DNA of 64,000 nucleotides from Ureibacillus yapensis (GTDB lineage Bacteria > Bacillota > Bacilli > Bacillales_A > Planococcaceae): contig NZ_QWEI01000008.1 in the NCBI RefSeq assembly GCF_003515775.1, positions 96,835 through 160,834 on the forward strand. Reading direction: 5' to 3'. Numbering within the stretch: position 1 is the first letter of the stretch; every line of letters begins with the position of its first letter. Both the position numbers and the translations under genes were made by a program. The notes under the pieces were generated by a model. It did no database searches. It had not been told where the DNA came from and worked only from the letters and a program-made list of their open reading frames with translations. This document shows, piece after piece, positions 1-10,300 of this stretch.

Positions 1-74
1 ATGGAAAATATAGTGAGAAAGTGATTTTTAAACCAAGTTTACTGATAAGAATAATATAAATGGAGGAATCATTA

Positions 75-347
75 ATGGCTAAAAATTTTACTATTGTTGT
101 GTGGGCTAAGGATGGTTGCAGTTACTGTGCGGAAGTAAAAGAATATTTAACGGAACAACAACTCGATTTTAAAATTGTGGACGTCACAAATCATGATGAT
201 TACCGGGACATTTTGGAGCTGAAATATGGTGTACGCCATGTACCCGTTGTGGAAATAGGAAGAGATCATCAATATCGCGCTATTACAGAGGTTGGAATCG
301 AAAACTTACAAATAGTGTTGCAAGAAGCCAATGAAGTATTCAATTAA
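75..347 (+). CDS. Glutaredoxin-family thiol-disulfide oxidoreductase (90 aa)
   Basis: A small thioredoxin-fold protein with the redox motif C-S-Y-C at residues 15-18 and a later H-V-P-V segment that supplies the cis-proline typical of glutaredoxin/NrdH proteins. Such proteins reduce disulfides in the cytoplasm, often for ribonucleotide reductase or peroxide defence; the partner cannot be told from here. An in-frame ATG at 60 exists, but GGAGG at 62-66 sits 8 nt before the ATG at 75, so 75 is the preferred start. It is followed by a decayed stretch, so it looks monocistronic. Confidence 0.8.
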   Translation: MAKNFTIVVWAKDGCSYCAEVKEYLTEQQLDFKIVDVTNHDDYRDILELKYGVRHVPVVEIGRDHQYRAITEVGIENLQIVLQEANEVFN

Positions 348-391
348 TTACATTTGTATCTAGAACTTTTGCGACTGTTAGTTGCTATTGA

Positions 392-555
392 ATCCATAAA
401 GAATTTGGGCACACAGTTCAAGCCATTAGTGTAGCTGGGTTATGTAAAGAAGAGCAAGAGGAACAACTAGAGCGATTGCAAGAGATGTTATTCCGATGAT
501 GAAACGCGAAATTCCAAGCAGAATTTGGGAGGATAAAGAACCGATTTTCACATAG
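392..555 (+). pseudogene. Decayed fragment resembling the C-terminus of an IclR-type regulator
   Basis: There is no intact gene between 348 and 603. One frame (392-499) reads I-H-K-E-F-G-H-T-V-Q-A-I-S-V-A-G before a stop, which recalls the effector-domain core G-x-V-x-A-I-S-V-A-G of IclR proteins. A shifted frame (from about 484) continues D-V-I-P-M-M-K-R-E-I to a stop at 553-555, like the last helix of such proteins. No start codon or DNA-binding domain remains. The reading as a frameshifted remnant is inferred from pattern only. Confidence 0.35.
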
Positions 556-603
556 TCAAAAATTGATGGCAATAAGAACTTTCTGAGTAGGAGTGGTATA
601 TCA

Positions 604-1614
604 ATGAGTTATAAAATCGGTATTCTAGATCAAAGTCCGGTAATAGAGAATCTATCAAATAATGAAATATTACAAAGAACGGTAGAATTGGCACAAAAGG
701 CAGAAAGTTGGGGCTACGAACGTTTTTGGGTTTCAGAACATCATAATTCAGACGCAGTATTAGGATCTTCCCCAGAAGTATTGGTTTCATATTTATTAGC
801 CAGAACAAAAACGATACGAGTAGGTTCTGGCGGAGTAATGTTGCAACATTATAGCCCCTATAAAGTTGCGGAAAATTTCCAGGTGCTTGCTACATTGGAG
901 CCAGGGAGAGTGGATTTGGGAATTGGTAAAGGTCCTGGTGGTTTGCCTCTTTCCACGAGGGCATTGCAAAATGGAACTTTGAATGATGGAAGTGATTTTG
1001 AGGAGAAAGCAGAGTTTCTCGTAAAGTTGTTAAAAGATGAAGTTCCAGAAACCCATCCGCTTGCCGGAATTAAAGCCGTCCCAACCCCACCCATACAGCA
1101 GGAAATTATATTGTTAGGTGCAAGCCCAACAAGTGCGAAACAAGCAAAAAAATTAGGTGTCGCTTTTTCCTATGCTACTTTCTTCAATAATAATGAAAAT
1201 GTATTAGTGGAAGCGGCAAAAGAATATCGAGAGAATAATGAAAATGGCCGATTTATTTTGGCGATTGGAGTAGTAGCAGCAGATACATCAGAAAAAGCTA
1301 AACAGCTAGTAGGCGATTCTAAAATAGTAAAAGTTCATTTGGCAAGTGGAAGAACAGTAACGCTTAGTGATGTAGAAACAGCTGAAAAATTCGGTAAAGA
1401 TTCTGGTGAAGATTTCAGAATCGAGGTACAAGGAAATAATATACTTGCTGGTACACCAACAGAAATTAAAGAAAAGCTTGATGCTTTATATGAACTTTAT
1501 CAAGTAGATGAATTTATTTTGCATATGCCAATAGCAAGTTATGAAGATAGATTATATTCTTATGAGTTGTTAAGTCCTAAATCACTTAAAAACACCGAGT
1601 TATTAACAAGGTAG
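604..1614 (+). CDS. LLM-class (luciferase-like) flavin-dependent oxidoreductase (336 aa)
   Basis: The N-terminus (G-I-L-D-Q-S-P) and the segment F-W-V-S-E-H-H-N near residue 45 are typical of the short luciferase-like monooxygenase group (MsnO8-type), TIM-barrel enzymes that use reduced FMN. The body carries V-G-S-G-G-V-M-L-Q and the family signature L-E-P-G-R-V-D-L-G-I-G. A weak AGGAG-like ribosome site precedes the ATG. The substrate is not identifiable; a cysteine synthase 0.9 kb downstream allows, but does not prove, a link with sulfur compounds. The flanking intergenic regions hold coding debris, so the gene seems isolated. Confidence 0.85.
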   Translation: MSYKIGILDQSPVIENLSNNEILQRTVELAQKAESWGYERFWVSEHHNSDAVLGSSPEVLVSYLLARTKTIRVGSGGVMLQHYSPYKVAENFQVLATLEPGRVDLGIGKGPGGLPLSTRALQNGTLNDGSDFEEKAEFLVKLLKDEVPETHPLAGIKAVPTPPIQQEIILLGASPTSAKQAKKLGVAFSYATFFNNNENVLVEAAKEYRENNENGRFILAIGVVAADTSEKAKQLVGDSKIVKVHLASGRTVTLSDVETAEKFGKDSGEDFRIEVQGNNILAGTPTEIKEKLDALYELYQVDEFILHMPIASYEDRLYSYELLSPKSLKNTELLTR

Positions 1615-1775
1615 ATTTTCAATCAAAAAATCAGCGGAAGTTTACCTGAATGGTCAACTCTCCCTATTGCTGAAGGATTATTACGCACAAGTACTCGAAG
1701 CGGAATTCATCAGTGCAAACCATTAATTTCTTTCAAGTATTTAATTTAAGCTGAAAATTAGGAGGAAATCCAATT

Positions 1776-2483
1776 TTGACAAATAAATATATTTGGTTTG
1801 ATATTGGATATACATTGCTATATCAGCAGAGGGAACAAGTTTATGTCCAATATCTGAAAGAGCAAAAAATTGAAATGCCATTTGAAAAAATTGAAGAAGC
1901 CTATCATTATGCTGATAAATTATTTATGAGAGAATATCCTGGCGTACTCGGGAAACAATCAAGCTTTTTTTATCATTGGTATTTAGGGATTGTTAATCAT
2001 TATTTGGAACTTGCTTTTGATCTTGAATCCCAAAATCGTTTTATACAAAAAGGAATTCAAGAAACGAAGCCATATTGGTTGCCATTTTCTTTTACTAAAG
2101 ATGTACTTCATAAGTTAAGGCAAGAAGGTTATCGATTAGGAATTATTAGCAATTGGGATGAGAGCGGCCGTCAGCTATTAGATTATCATAATTTAACCGA
2201 TTATTTCGACAATATTATCATTTCATGTGAAGTTGGTGTTGAAAAACCTAGTAAAGCCATATTTGAAAAAGCTTTTAAACAAGGAAATACTACAAACGAA
2301 GAAAGTATTTATATTGGCGATAATTACTATGACGATGTTGTAGGAGGAGGAAAAGTCGGTCTTAAAACATATTTGATTAATAGATTTAGAGACCAAGGGA
2401 TTGAGGAAATTCAATACCCATATATCATAGAATCAATCAATGAGCTACCTTCATTATTAAAAGAGGAAAATGTTTATTTCTAA
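1776..2483 (+). CDS. HAD-superfamily hydrolase with variant motif I (235 aa)
   Basis: Starts at TTG, with GGAGG at 1761-1765 giving 10-nt spacing; no ATG fits better. Haloacid dehalogenase motifs are visible: motif I is D9-I-G-Y-T13, motif II is I-I-S-N-W-D, a lysine lies in V-E-K-P-S, and motif IV is I-G-D-N-Y-Y-D-D. Most HAD phosphatases have D-x-D in motif I; here the second aspartate is G11, as in some non-phosphatase or atypical branches, so the general acid/base must come from elsewhere or the chemistry differs. The cap is C1-type helical by position. The substrate is unknown. A cysteine synthase gene follows 22 nt downstream and may be co-transcribed. Confidence 0.8.
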   Translation: MTNKYIWFDIGYTLLYQQREQVYVQYLKEQKIEMPFEKIEEAYHYADKLFMREYPGVLGKQSSFFYHWYLGIVNHYLELAFDLESQNRFIQKGIQETKPYWLPFSFTKDVLHKLRQEGYRLGIISNWDESGRQLLDYHNLTDYFDNIIISCEVGVEKPSKAIFEKAFKQGNTTNEESIYIGDNYYDDVVGGGKVGLKTYLINRFRDQGIEEIQYPYIIESINELPSLLKEENVYF

Positions 2484-2505
2484 CAAATAAAAGGGAGAGT
2501 TGTTC

Positions 2506-3504
2506 ATGAGTCTTGTTTCAACGAAGGCAATCAAGACCTCTATTATACAATTAATAGGAAATACTCCATTACTCCAACTGGTTAATTTAGAAAAACAGCT
2601 GGGCCTACAAGCTGAAATTGTTGCCAAGTTGGAGTACTTTAATCCAGCTAATAGCATTAAGGATCGTGTTGCGGCTTCCATGATTGAACAAGCAGAGAAA
2701 AATGGCGATTTAACAAAGGAGCATACAATAGTTGAGACAACTAGTGGTAATACTGGTATTGGACTGGCCGCAATTGCAGCAGCAAAAGGCTATAAATTAA
2801 AAGTCTATATTCAAGATAATGTGAGTGAAGAACGGACAAAAGTAATAAAAGCGTACGGGGCAGAAGTAATTCCGTTTTCAGAGGTACCTGAATTAGCTGC
2901 TGTTGCTGAAGAAATTGATGGCGATTTTGTTGCCGCTATCAACATTTTCAAAAAAGAAGTCGTTGATAAGCAGGAAAATGTTGTCTTTTTAAATCAACTC
3001 AATAACCAGGGGAATCCGCAGGTTCATTTTGATACAACAGGACCCGAAATATGGCGTGATACTGATGGGCAAGTGGATATAGTGATTGCATCAGTTGGAA
3101 CAGGCGGTACTATTTCCGGGATTGGAGGTTTTTTGAAAGAAAAGAATCCGAATATTCAAATCATAGCCGTTGAGCCAGGTCTAAATTCAATCGCCTCAAT
3201 TGAGGAACCTGAGATTCCGGAAATAACGGGTGTACACCGTTTTTCTGATATTGAAGATGAGAGAGTGCCTGATAATGTTAATCGTTCAGTTATTGACGAA
3301 GTTATCAGTGTTGAAACAGAACAGGCGAATCAATATGCACGTCTAGTCGCAAGGCTGGATGGAATATTGGTTGGAACTTCTTCTGGTGGAATTTTATCCG
3401 CAGCAATAGAAGTGGCAAAACGATCCGAAAATGAAGGGAAACGAATTGTGGTTATTTTACCTGATACAGGGCTGCGCTATTTATCAACAGACTTATTTAA
3501 TTAA
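2506..3504 (+). CDS. Cysteine synthase family protein, PLP-dependent (332 aa)
   Basis: An O-acetylserine sulfhydrylase/cystathionine-beta-synthase fold enzyme. The pyridoxal-phosphate lysine lies in N-S-I-K-D-R (about residue 45), the substrate loop is T-T-S-G-N-T-G, and the phosphate-binding loop is G-T-G-G-T. It is about 20 residues longer than standard CysK, with extra sequence around residues 135-155 (I-D-G-D-F-V-A-A-I-N). A second, canonical cysK lies at 52433-53359 on the other strand, so this copy may use another acceptor or donor. An upstream in-frame TTG at 2500 is disfavoured because the purine-rich ribosome site (2493-2499) runs into it; ATG 2506 is preferred. Confidence 0.85.
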   Translation: MSLVSTKAIKTSIIQLIGNTPLLQLVNLEKQLGLQAEIVAKLEYFNPANSIKDRVAASMIEQAEKNGDLTKEHTIVETTSGNTGIGLAAIAAAKGYKLKVYIQDNVSEERTKVIKAYGAEVIPFSEVPELAAVAEEIDGDFVAAINIFKKEVVDKQENVVFLNQLNNQGNPQVHFDTTGPEIWRDTDGQVDIVIASVGTGGTISGIGGFLKEKNPNIQIIAVEPGLNSIASIEEPEIPEITGVHRFSDIEDERVPDNVNRSVIDEVISVETEQANQYARLVARLDGILVGTSSGGILSAAIEVAKRSENEGKRIVVILPDTGLRYLSTDLFN

Positions 3505-3524
3505 AATAGAGTAGAATTAATAAT

Positions 3525-3593
3525 AAAAAGACTTTGCAAACTGTAAAATGTCCTTTAAAAAGGGTACACTTTACTGATGCAAAGTCTTTTTTG
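3525..3593 (+). terminator. Rho-independent terminator with long branched loop
   Basis: A 14-nt arm at 3525-3538 pairs with 3578-3591 and ends in a T-run. The 39-nt loop contains a smaller hairpin. It ends the HAD/cysteine-synthase transcript. Confidence 0.75.
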
Positions 3594-3725
3594 AATGGAA
3601 AGGATACAATCGTCGCTTTTGCAGATTGCACTTGTCAAATGGCGGCTTTCCATATCACTGTCCCAAAGTATAAATGACTAAATTATGGTACACTAAAGGG
3701 AGTAACTAAAGGTAGGTAAAAAAAC

Positions 3726-4874
3726 ATGTCGGTAATAAATCTTTTAAACGAAACATTGCAAAATAAATGGAAATTTGAGTCGACAATGAAAGTGCAAGAC
3801 GAGATGATTCCAGCCGTGCTGGATGGGAAAGACGTTGTTGCTGAATCACCAACGGGCTCCGGCAAGACATTGGCATATGTGTTGCCGATTTTAAATAAGG
3901 TGGATGGCAGCAAAAAACAAACGCAGGCGCTGATTGTTGCGCCTTCCCAAGAATTGGCCATGCAAATTGTCGAAGTAATCCGCGAATGGACAGCTGGTAC
4001 GGACATCACGGTTCAACAACTAATCGGCGGTGCAAACTCGGCTCGCCAAATCGAAAAATTAAAGAAAAAACCAACCATTGTGGTCGGTACACCCGGCCGA
4101 TTAAATGAACTTGCAAGAGCGAACAAATTGAAGCTGAAAGAAATTCAAATGGTCGTGCTTGATGAATGTGACCAACTGCTGAGCCGCGAATATCGTGTGA
4201 TCGTAAAATCCTTTATCGAGGGCGCTGCCTATGGAAGACAGGTAATTGTCGTTTCGGCAACAATTACGGAGGAAATCAAGCTGGTTGCAAATCGCATGAT
4301 GTTTGAACCGATTCATATCGATATCAAGCCGGAAGATATGGTGCAAGTAGGAAAAATCGTTCATTCCTTTATAAAAGTAGAGGAGCGGGATAAAACCGAT
4401 CTGCTCCGTCGATTGGCGAATATTGAAGGGCTGTATGGTCTGGCTTTCGTAAATAATATCGACCAGTTGTTAATGAAAGAGACGAAACTAAAATATCGGG
4501 ATGCCAAAGTGGTGACTCTACATTCGGAGATGAAAAAAGAAGAACGAAAAAAAGCGCTGGACGCATTTCGTAAAGGGGAAGCCCGCATTTTGATTGCTAC
4601 GGATATTGCGGCACGCGGCCTCGATATTGAAGGATTGACGCATGTTATTCATGTGGACGTTCCCCGCACAATCGAACAATATACACATCGTTCCGGCCGA
4701 ACTGGCCGCGCGGGTGCCGATGGTGAAGTATTAACATTGCTTTCCTATCAAGATGAAAAAACATACAAGAAATTGACGCGGGAATTAAAGGTAAAAGCAG
4801 TTCAAAAGGTATGGCATAAGGGTATGCTATTGGAAGGGAATTCAAAATCTGTTTCAGAAAAGCGAGGTAAATAA
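3726..4874 (+). CDS. DEAD-box ATP-dependent RNA helicase (382 aa)
   Basis: A compact two-domain superfamily 2 helicase. Visible motifs: Q-motif glutamine at residue 24, motif I S-P-T-G-S-G-K-T at 41-48, motif II D-E-C-D near 146-149 (a variant of DEAD), motif III S-A-T near 177, and motif VI H-R-S-G-R-T-G-R near 320. The short length and lack of an RNA-binding C-terminal extension resemble Bacillus YfmL, a helicase with a role in 50S assembly; I infer this from size and style only. The aminopeptidase gene begins 1 nt after the stop, so the two are co-transcribed. Confidence 0.92.
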   Translation: MSVINLLNETLQNKWKFESTMKVQDEMIPAVLDGKDVVAESPTGSGKTLAYVLPILNKVDGSKKQTQALIVAPSQELAMQIVEVIREWTAGTDITVQQLIGGANSARQIEKLKKKPTIVVGTPGRLNELARANKLKLKEIQMVVLDECDQLLSREYRVIVKSFIEGAAYGRQVIVVSATITEEIKLVANRMMFEPIHIDIKPEDMVQVGKIVHSFIKVEERDKTDLLRRLANIEGLYGLAFVNNIDQLLMKETKLKYRDAKVVTLHSEMKKEERKKALDAFRKGEARILIATDIAARGLDIEGLTHVIHVDVPRTIEQYTHRSGRTGRAGADGEVLTLLSYQDEKTYKKLTRELKVKAVQKVWHKGMLLEGNSKSVSEKRGK

Positions 4875-4875
4875 A

Positions 4876-6105
4876 ATGACTTTTCAAGAAAAATTGGAAC
4901 AATATGCTAAGCTTGCTGTAAAAGTAGGCGTGAATATTCAAAAGGGCCAATACTTGCTGATCAACACTTCCACGGACGCGCTTGATTTTACCCGAATCGT
5001 CGTGAAAAAAGCATACGAAGCAGGTGCCGGCAGGGTGCAAGTTAACTTATCCGACCCTGAAATTACACGTGCTTTTTACGAACATGGTGCAGAAGAAGAA
5101 TTTAGCCGGTTCCCCAAATCCATCGTTGCGGCCCGCCATGAATTGATTGAACGAAAAGGGGCGCTTTTGTGGATTGATGCAGAAGATCCTGATTTGTTGG
5201 CAGGGATCGCCTCTTCCAAAATCTCAGCACAGGAAAAAGCCTCTGGAGCTGCATTGGTTCGGTACCGAAAAGCCGTGATGAATGATGACATCGCATGGTC
5301 CATCATCGCCGTTCCTTCTAAAAAATGGGCTGCAAAGGTATTTCCGGATTTGCCTGAAGAGGAACAAATGCAAGCGTTATGGGAAGCGATTTTCAAAACA
5401 GTTCGCATTGGAGAAGGCGACGCAGTTGAAAACTGGCGCCAGCATATTGAAACGTTGGAAAATCGTGCAGCCCAATTAAACGGCTTGAAATTTACGAAGC
5501 TGCATTATAAAGCGCCGGGAACAGATTTAACAATCGAACTTCCCGATAAACATTTGTGGTTATCCGGAGGCAGCAAAACACCGGAAGAAACAACGTTTAT
5601 CGCGAATATGCCAACAGAGGAAGTCTATACACTACCGAAGAAGTATGGGGTAAATGGCGTTGTGCGCAATACGAAACCCCTAGCATATCAAGGAAACATC
5701 ATTGATCAATTCTCTTTAACTTTTGAAAATGGAAAAATTGTTAAAGCACATGCAGAAGTGGGCAATGAATTATTGCAGGAACTGATTGCAACGGATGAAG
5801 GATCCTCTTATTTAGGCGAAGTAGCCCTTGTACCGCATCAATCGCCAATCTCGGAATCAGGCATTTTATATTACAATACATTATTCGATGAAAATGCTTC
5901 GAATCACTTGGCCATTGGTGAAGCCTATCCAACTTGCTATGAAGGCGGGCGTGAACTGGAAGAAGGCCAGCTTGAAGCATTGGCCATCAACGTTTCCATC
6001 ACACACGTTGACTTTATGATCGGAAGTGGGGAAATGGACATTGACGGCATCCTTCATGATGGGTCGGTAAAACCGATTTTCCGCAATGGGAATTGGGCGT
6101 TTTAA
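4876..6105 (+). CDS. ampS: M29-family metalloaminopeptidase, AmpS type (409 aa)
   Basis: The length and whole-length pattern match thermophilic-type aminopeptidases of family M29, cytoplasmic dimeric enzymes with two divalent metals that release N-terminal residues. The C-terminal third holds the acidic and histidine segments expected to bind metal (A-E-V-G-N-E, Y-L-G-E-V-A-L-V-P, A-S-N-H-L-A-I-G and H-V-D-F-M-I-G-S-G-E). The ATG lies just after the helicase stop, with a weak GAGG site inside the upstream reading frame, which suggests translational coupling. A strong terminator follows. Confidence 0.92.
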   Translation: MTFQEKLEQYAKLAVKVGVNIQKGQYLLINTSTDALDFTRIVVKKAYEAGAGRVQVNLSDPEITRAFYEHGAEEEFSRFPKSIVAARHELIERKGALLWIDAEDPDLLAGIASSKISAQEKASGAALVRYRKAVMNDDIAWSIIAVPSKKWAAKVFPDLPEEEQMQALWEAIFKTVRIGEGDAVENWRQHIETLENRAAQLNGLKFTKLHYKAPGTDLTIELPDKHLWLSGGSKTPEETTFIANMPTEEVYTLPKKYGVNGVVRNTKPLAYQGNIIDQFSLTFENGKIVKAHAEVGNELLQELIATDEGSSYLGEVALVPHQSPISESGILYYNTLFDENASNHLAIGEAYPTCYEGGRELEEGQLEALAINVSITHVDFMIGSGEMDIDGILHDGSVKPIFRNGNWAF

Positions 6106-6130
6106 CAAAAAATACTTATTAATACAGGTT

Positions 6131-6171
6131 GATAATTGCGAATGCTTGTTCGTAATTATCGGCCTTTTTTT
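6131..6171 (+). terminator. Rho-independent terminator after ampS
   Basis: Arms 6131-6142 and 6149-6160 pair around a 6-nt loop and are followed by a run of T at 6165-6171. Confidence 0.8.
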
Positions 6172-6183
6172 ATTTCAAAATGG

Positions 6184-6189
6184 TATAAT
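6184..6189 (+). promoter_or_regulatory. Extended -10 promoter element for sbcDC
   Basis: TGGTATAAT gives a perfect TATAAT hexamer at 6184-6189 with the TGn extension; a clear -35 is missing, as expected for extended -10 promoters. It lies about 35 nt before the sbcD start. Confidence 0.6.
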
Positions 6190-6224
6190 GGTAAAAATCT
6201 TATTTTCTATGGAGGACGAGTGGA

Positions 6225-7397
6225 ATGAAATTATTTCATACTGCAGACTGGCACTTAGGGAAACTTGTACAAGGCGTATATATGACCGACGACCAACGAT
6301 ATATATTGAAGCAATTTCTGCAAGCCATTGATGAAGAACAGCCGGATGCCGTCATCATTGCGGGGGATCTATACGACCGTGCACTTCCTCCTGTTGAAGC
6401 GGTTGATTTATTGGACGAGACATTGGCCGAAATTGTACTTAAACGCAAGGTTCCTGTTTTAAGTATTGCAGGGAATCATGATAGCCCGACAAGACTTCAA
6501 TTCGGAAGCAAATTAATGAAAGAAGCAGGACTGCACATTGCAGGTGAGCTGTCCACAAACCTGGAGCCCATTGTTTTGAAGGACGAGTATGGTGAAGTTT
6601 GTTTTCATCTTGTTCCATTTGCCGAGCCTTCGATGGTTAAAAATTTATACGGCGACCCTTCCATCAGTACATATGACGATGCCATGCGCAAGGTCACTGG
6701 AATAATCGAAGAAAACATGGACAAGTCAAAACGGCATGTGTTGATTGGACATGCCTTTGTGACGCCATATGGTGAAAAAGAAGAAAATACGAGCGACTCT
6801 GAACGGCCGCTGGCAATTGGAGGCTCCGAATGTGTCAATGCGGAATGCTTCCGTGCCTTTCATTACACGGCGCTGGGGCACTTGCATAAAGCCCATTATG
6901 TGTTAAACGAAAACATTCGCTATTCGGGTTCGCCTTTAAAGTATTCCGCTTCCGAAGCAAATCACGAAAAAGGATTCCTGATTGTCGACTTGGCTGAAGA
7001 TGGAAGTGTGGCGGTTGAAAAACGCCGTTTCCTTCCAAGAAGAGATTTGCGAATTGTCGAAGGGTCCATTCAAGAGATTTTGAAGCATCCCATCAATGAA
7101 GATTATGTATTTGTTCGATTAACGGACTTAACGCCGGTAGTTGGGGCAATGGAACAAATTCGCACTGTCTACCCAAATGCGATGCATGTTGAACGAAAGG
7201 CATTGCCAAGAGAAAGTAATGCGGGCGAGTCTGAGGTTGTCCGCAGGGAACAGATGGATGATTTCAGCTTATTCAAAGCATTCCATCAAGAAATGACAGG
7301 ACAAGAGCCTACAGAAACAGCCCAACGTCTTTTTGAAGAAATCTTGCAGGAAATGATAACGGAAGAACGGGAAACAAAAGAGGTGATCTTGAAATGA
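6225..7397 (+). CDS. sbcD: Exonuclease SbcCD, nuclease subunit SbcD (390 aa)
   Basis: Mre11-type calcineurin-like phosphoesterase. Metal-binding motifs are in order: D8-W-H10, A-G-D-L-Y-D-R, G-N-H-D-S, G-H-A-F and L-G-H-L-H-K-A-H. With SbcC it forms the complex that opens hairpins and processes double-strand ends in the cytoplasm. ATG 6225 has a GGAGGAC site at the right distance. The last 4 nt overlap the sbcC start (ATGA), which indicates translational coupling. Confidence 0.97.
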   Translation: MKLFHTADWHLGKLVQGVYMTDDQRYILKQFLQAIDEEQPDAVIIAGDLYDRALPPVEAVDLLDETLAEIVLKRKVPVLSIAGNHDSPTRLQFGSKLMKEAGLHIAGELSTNLEPIVLKDEYGEVCFHLVPFAEPSMVKNLYGDPSISTYDDAMRKVTGIIEENMDKSKRHVLIGHAFVTPYGEKEENTSDSERPLAIGGSECVNAECFRAFHYTALGHLHKAHYVLNENIRYSGSPLKYSASEANHEKGFLIVDLAEDGSVAVEKRRFLPRRDLRIVEGSIQEILKHPINEDYVFVRLTDLTPVVGAMEQIRTVYPNAMHVERKALPRESNAGESEVVRREQMDDFSLFKAFHQEMTGQEPTETAQRLFEEILQEMITEERETKEVILK

Positions 7398-10300
7398 AAC
7401 CCATTAAACTAACACTGAGAGCTTTTGGTCCATATAAAAATGAAGAGACCATTGATTTCACGGAACTCAAAGGTAACCGTCTATTTGTAATTTCAGGTTC
7501 AACCGGTGCTGGAAAAACAACGATTTTCGATGGAATCAGCTTTGCGTTGTATGGGTTTGGCAGTGGACAGGATCGCAAGGATACGAAATCGTTAAGAAGC
7601 GATTTTGCCGAAGATGGGGTCCATACCGCAGTAGAATTGCTCTTTGAAATCCATGGAAGAACGTACCGTGTTCTTAGGCAGCTGCCGCATGTGAAAGAAG
7701 GCCGTAAAACGGCAACGGGTGAGAAATACGAGTTTTTTGAAGTTCGGGACGGGCAAGAGGTTCCTGTAGTGGAACGTCAAAAGGTTACCGATATTAATCA
7801 AAAAATCGAGCAAATCATCGGTTTGTCCTATGATCAATTCAATCAGATTGTTATGTTGCCGCAAGGTGAATTTCGTAAATTATTAACCTCTCAATCCGAA
7901 AACAAGGAAGAAATATTGCGCAAGATCTTTAAAACGAATCGTTATGGCGAGATGGCGCAAAAGCTGGAAGAAAAGAAAAAATGGGCCGATCAGGAACTGA
8001 ATAAAGCGCGGATTGAGAAAAACAGTTATATTAGCCAAATTGCCGGTGCTTTGCCCGAACGGGAATCGGTATTGTTTGAACATTTAAAGCAAGAGTCGAA
8101 TATTTATCAAATTCAAGATGGATTGGACGATGAAATACACTACTACCAGCAAAAAATCAGGGAAGACCAGAAGCGCTACGAAGATGCTGTAGAAAAACAT
8201 AACAAACAATATAATCGATTCATGCAGGATAAAGCATTGAATGAGCGCATTGAAAACTTCGAAAAGAGAAAGGTGAAGCTGCAAGAGCTGCAGCAGCAAA
8301 CACCCTACCATGAACAAATAAAAAGAGACATCGATGCTGCGAATAAGGCAAATAAAATTTTTCCTTTGAATCAGCAATGCCATGAATTGCATAAGGAAAA
8401 GGTTGAAAAGCAAAACAGGCTGCTGGAAGTAACGCAAAAACTTGAAAAGGCAAAAAGTGATTTAGAGGAAACAAAAATTGCCTATGAGGCTGAAAAGGAA
8501 AAACAGCCAGAAAGGGAAATAGCCACTCAAAAAGTATCGGAACTTAGAACCAAAATACCGCTATATGAACAAATCGATTCTCAAAGCAAATTGGTAGAAT
8601 CTTTACAGTTGAAGGTAAATGATGCACAAGGAACTCTGAAAAAGATTGAACAAAACCTCATAGAGGAAAAGGAAAAAGTAACTGGATTAACGCAAACCGT
8701 AGAAAAGCTCGAAGAAAAAACGGAAACTTTTAATGAGATGCTGGAGAAGCAAATGACGTTGCGTGAGGTCATGAATGCTTTCTCCAATTATCATCAAGTG
8801 AAACAGCAAGTAGATAACTTGCTGGAACAATCCAAAATGATTGACTCCGAATATGAAAAGGCAAAAAGTCTATATGAGTTGGAAGAAAGCGGATGGTTGG
8901 CGAACCAAGCTGCACGTCTTGCGGCAACTTTGGTGCAAGGCATGCCATGTCCGGTTTGCGGAAGTACGGAGCACCAGCATATAACCGAACAACATGAGGA
9001 AACAATTGACGAAGCAGCAGTGAAGAGATTGAAAGAAAGTCTTTCGCTTATTGAACAGAAAAAATATAAAATCGAAGGCAATCTCCAATCGGCCAAGGCC
9101 CAACTCTCACAATGCGAAGAGAAACTTGCCGGCTTGCAGGCACCTATTGAAAAGGAACAGCAGTTTAGCGGCCAGTTTAATGAGCAAACCGTCCAATTGC
9201 AGCAATTAAAAATGGAAGCTGCGCAGCTAGGAAACTATAAAAAGCAGCTAAAAGATTTTAAGATTAGATTAGAACAATTGGAAAGCGATCAAAAACAAGC
9301 CGAGCAAACTTACTATCAGTCCAATCAACAGCTGTTAAAAGAAAATACCGTGCTAACGGAATTGCAAAAAGGTATACCAAGTGAGCTGCAGCATATTTCG
9401 CAACTATATACAGCGATTGAAGAGGCTGAAAAGTACAAGCTAACCTTGATTAATCGTTGGGAACAGATTCAAAATGCCAAGCATGAAGTAGAAAAGTATG
9501 TTGCAGCAGCAGAAGAAGCGGCCAAACAAACCGCAGGGGCGATCGAGCAAATAGAAGAGAAATTAAACGTTGCAAAAGAGAAGTTTAAACGTTCGCTGGC
9601 TGAAGAAGGTTTCGAAAACTATAAGCATTTTGAGGCCTCGTTAAAATCAGAACAGGAAATTCAAAGAATGCAGAATAAATATATGGAATTCTCAAAGGAG
9701 CTCCACCTTTTAACCTCTCAGATCCAGCAAGAGAGCGAAGAGTTGGATGGTAAGCAGAAGGTTGACTTAAGCGTGGCTGAACAAGCAGTAGCCAATTTAA
9801 AATTGGAATATGAGCATGCTTTCCAAACCTTAAACAAATCCAAGGAATGTGAAAGGCAGGCAATCGATTTTTCGGAGAAGCTTGATCAAGTTGCGGACAA
9901 AATCTTCAAACTTGAGGAACAATCCAACCAGATCATTGATTTATATAATTTATTGCGCGGCCAAAATAGCAAAAAAATCTCCTTTGAACGCTACGTGCAA
10001 ATGGGGTATTTGGAACAGATTACTGAAGCAGCCAATATACGTTTGAAAAATTTATCGAATGGCCAATATAGTTTGCAGTGTTCTGACCGCCAAGAATCCC
10101 ATGGCCGCCAAAGCGGGTTAAGTCTCGATGTCTATGATATGTATACAGGACAATCGCGCGATGTGAAATCCTTATCAGGCGGCGAGAAATTTAACGCTTC
10201 CCTCTGCTTGGCACTTGGGATGGCGGATGTGATCCAAAGCTTCCAAGGGAATGTCAAAATTGACACGATGTTTATTGATGAGGGCTTTGGATCATTGGAT

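Noticed and set aside
1631..1726. Possible small gene after the luciferase-like oxidoreductase
   Set aside because: The frame has no start codon or ribosome site; kept only as possible debris.
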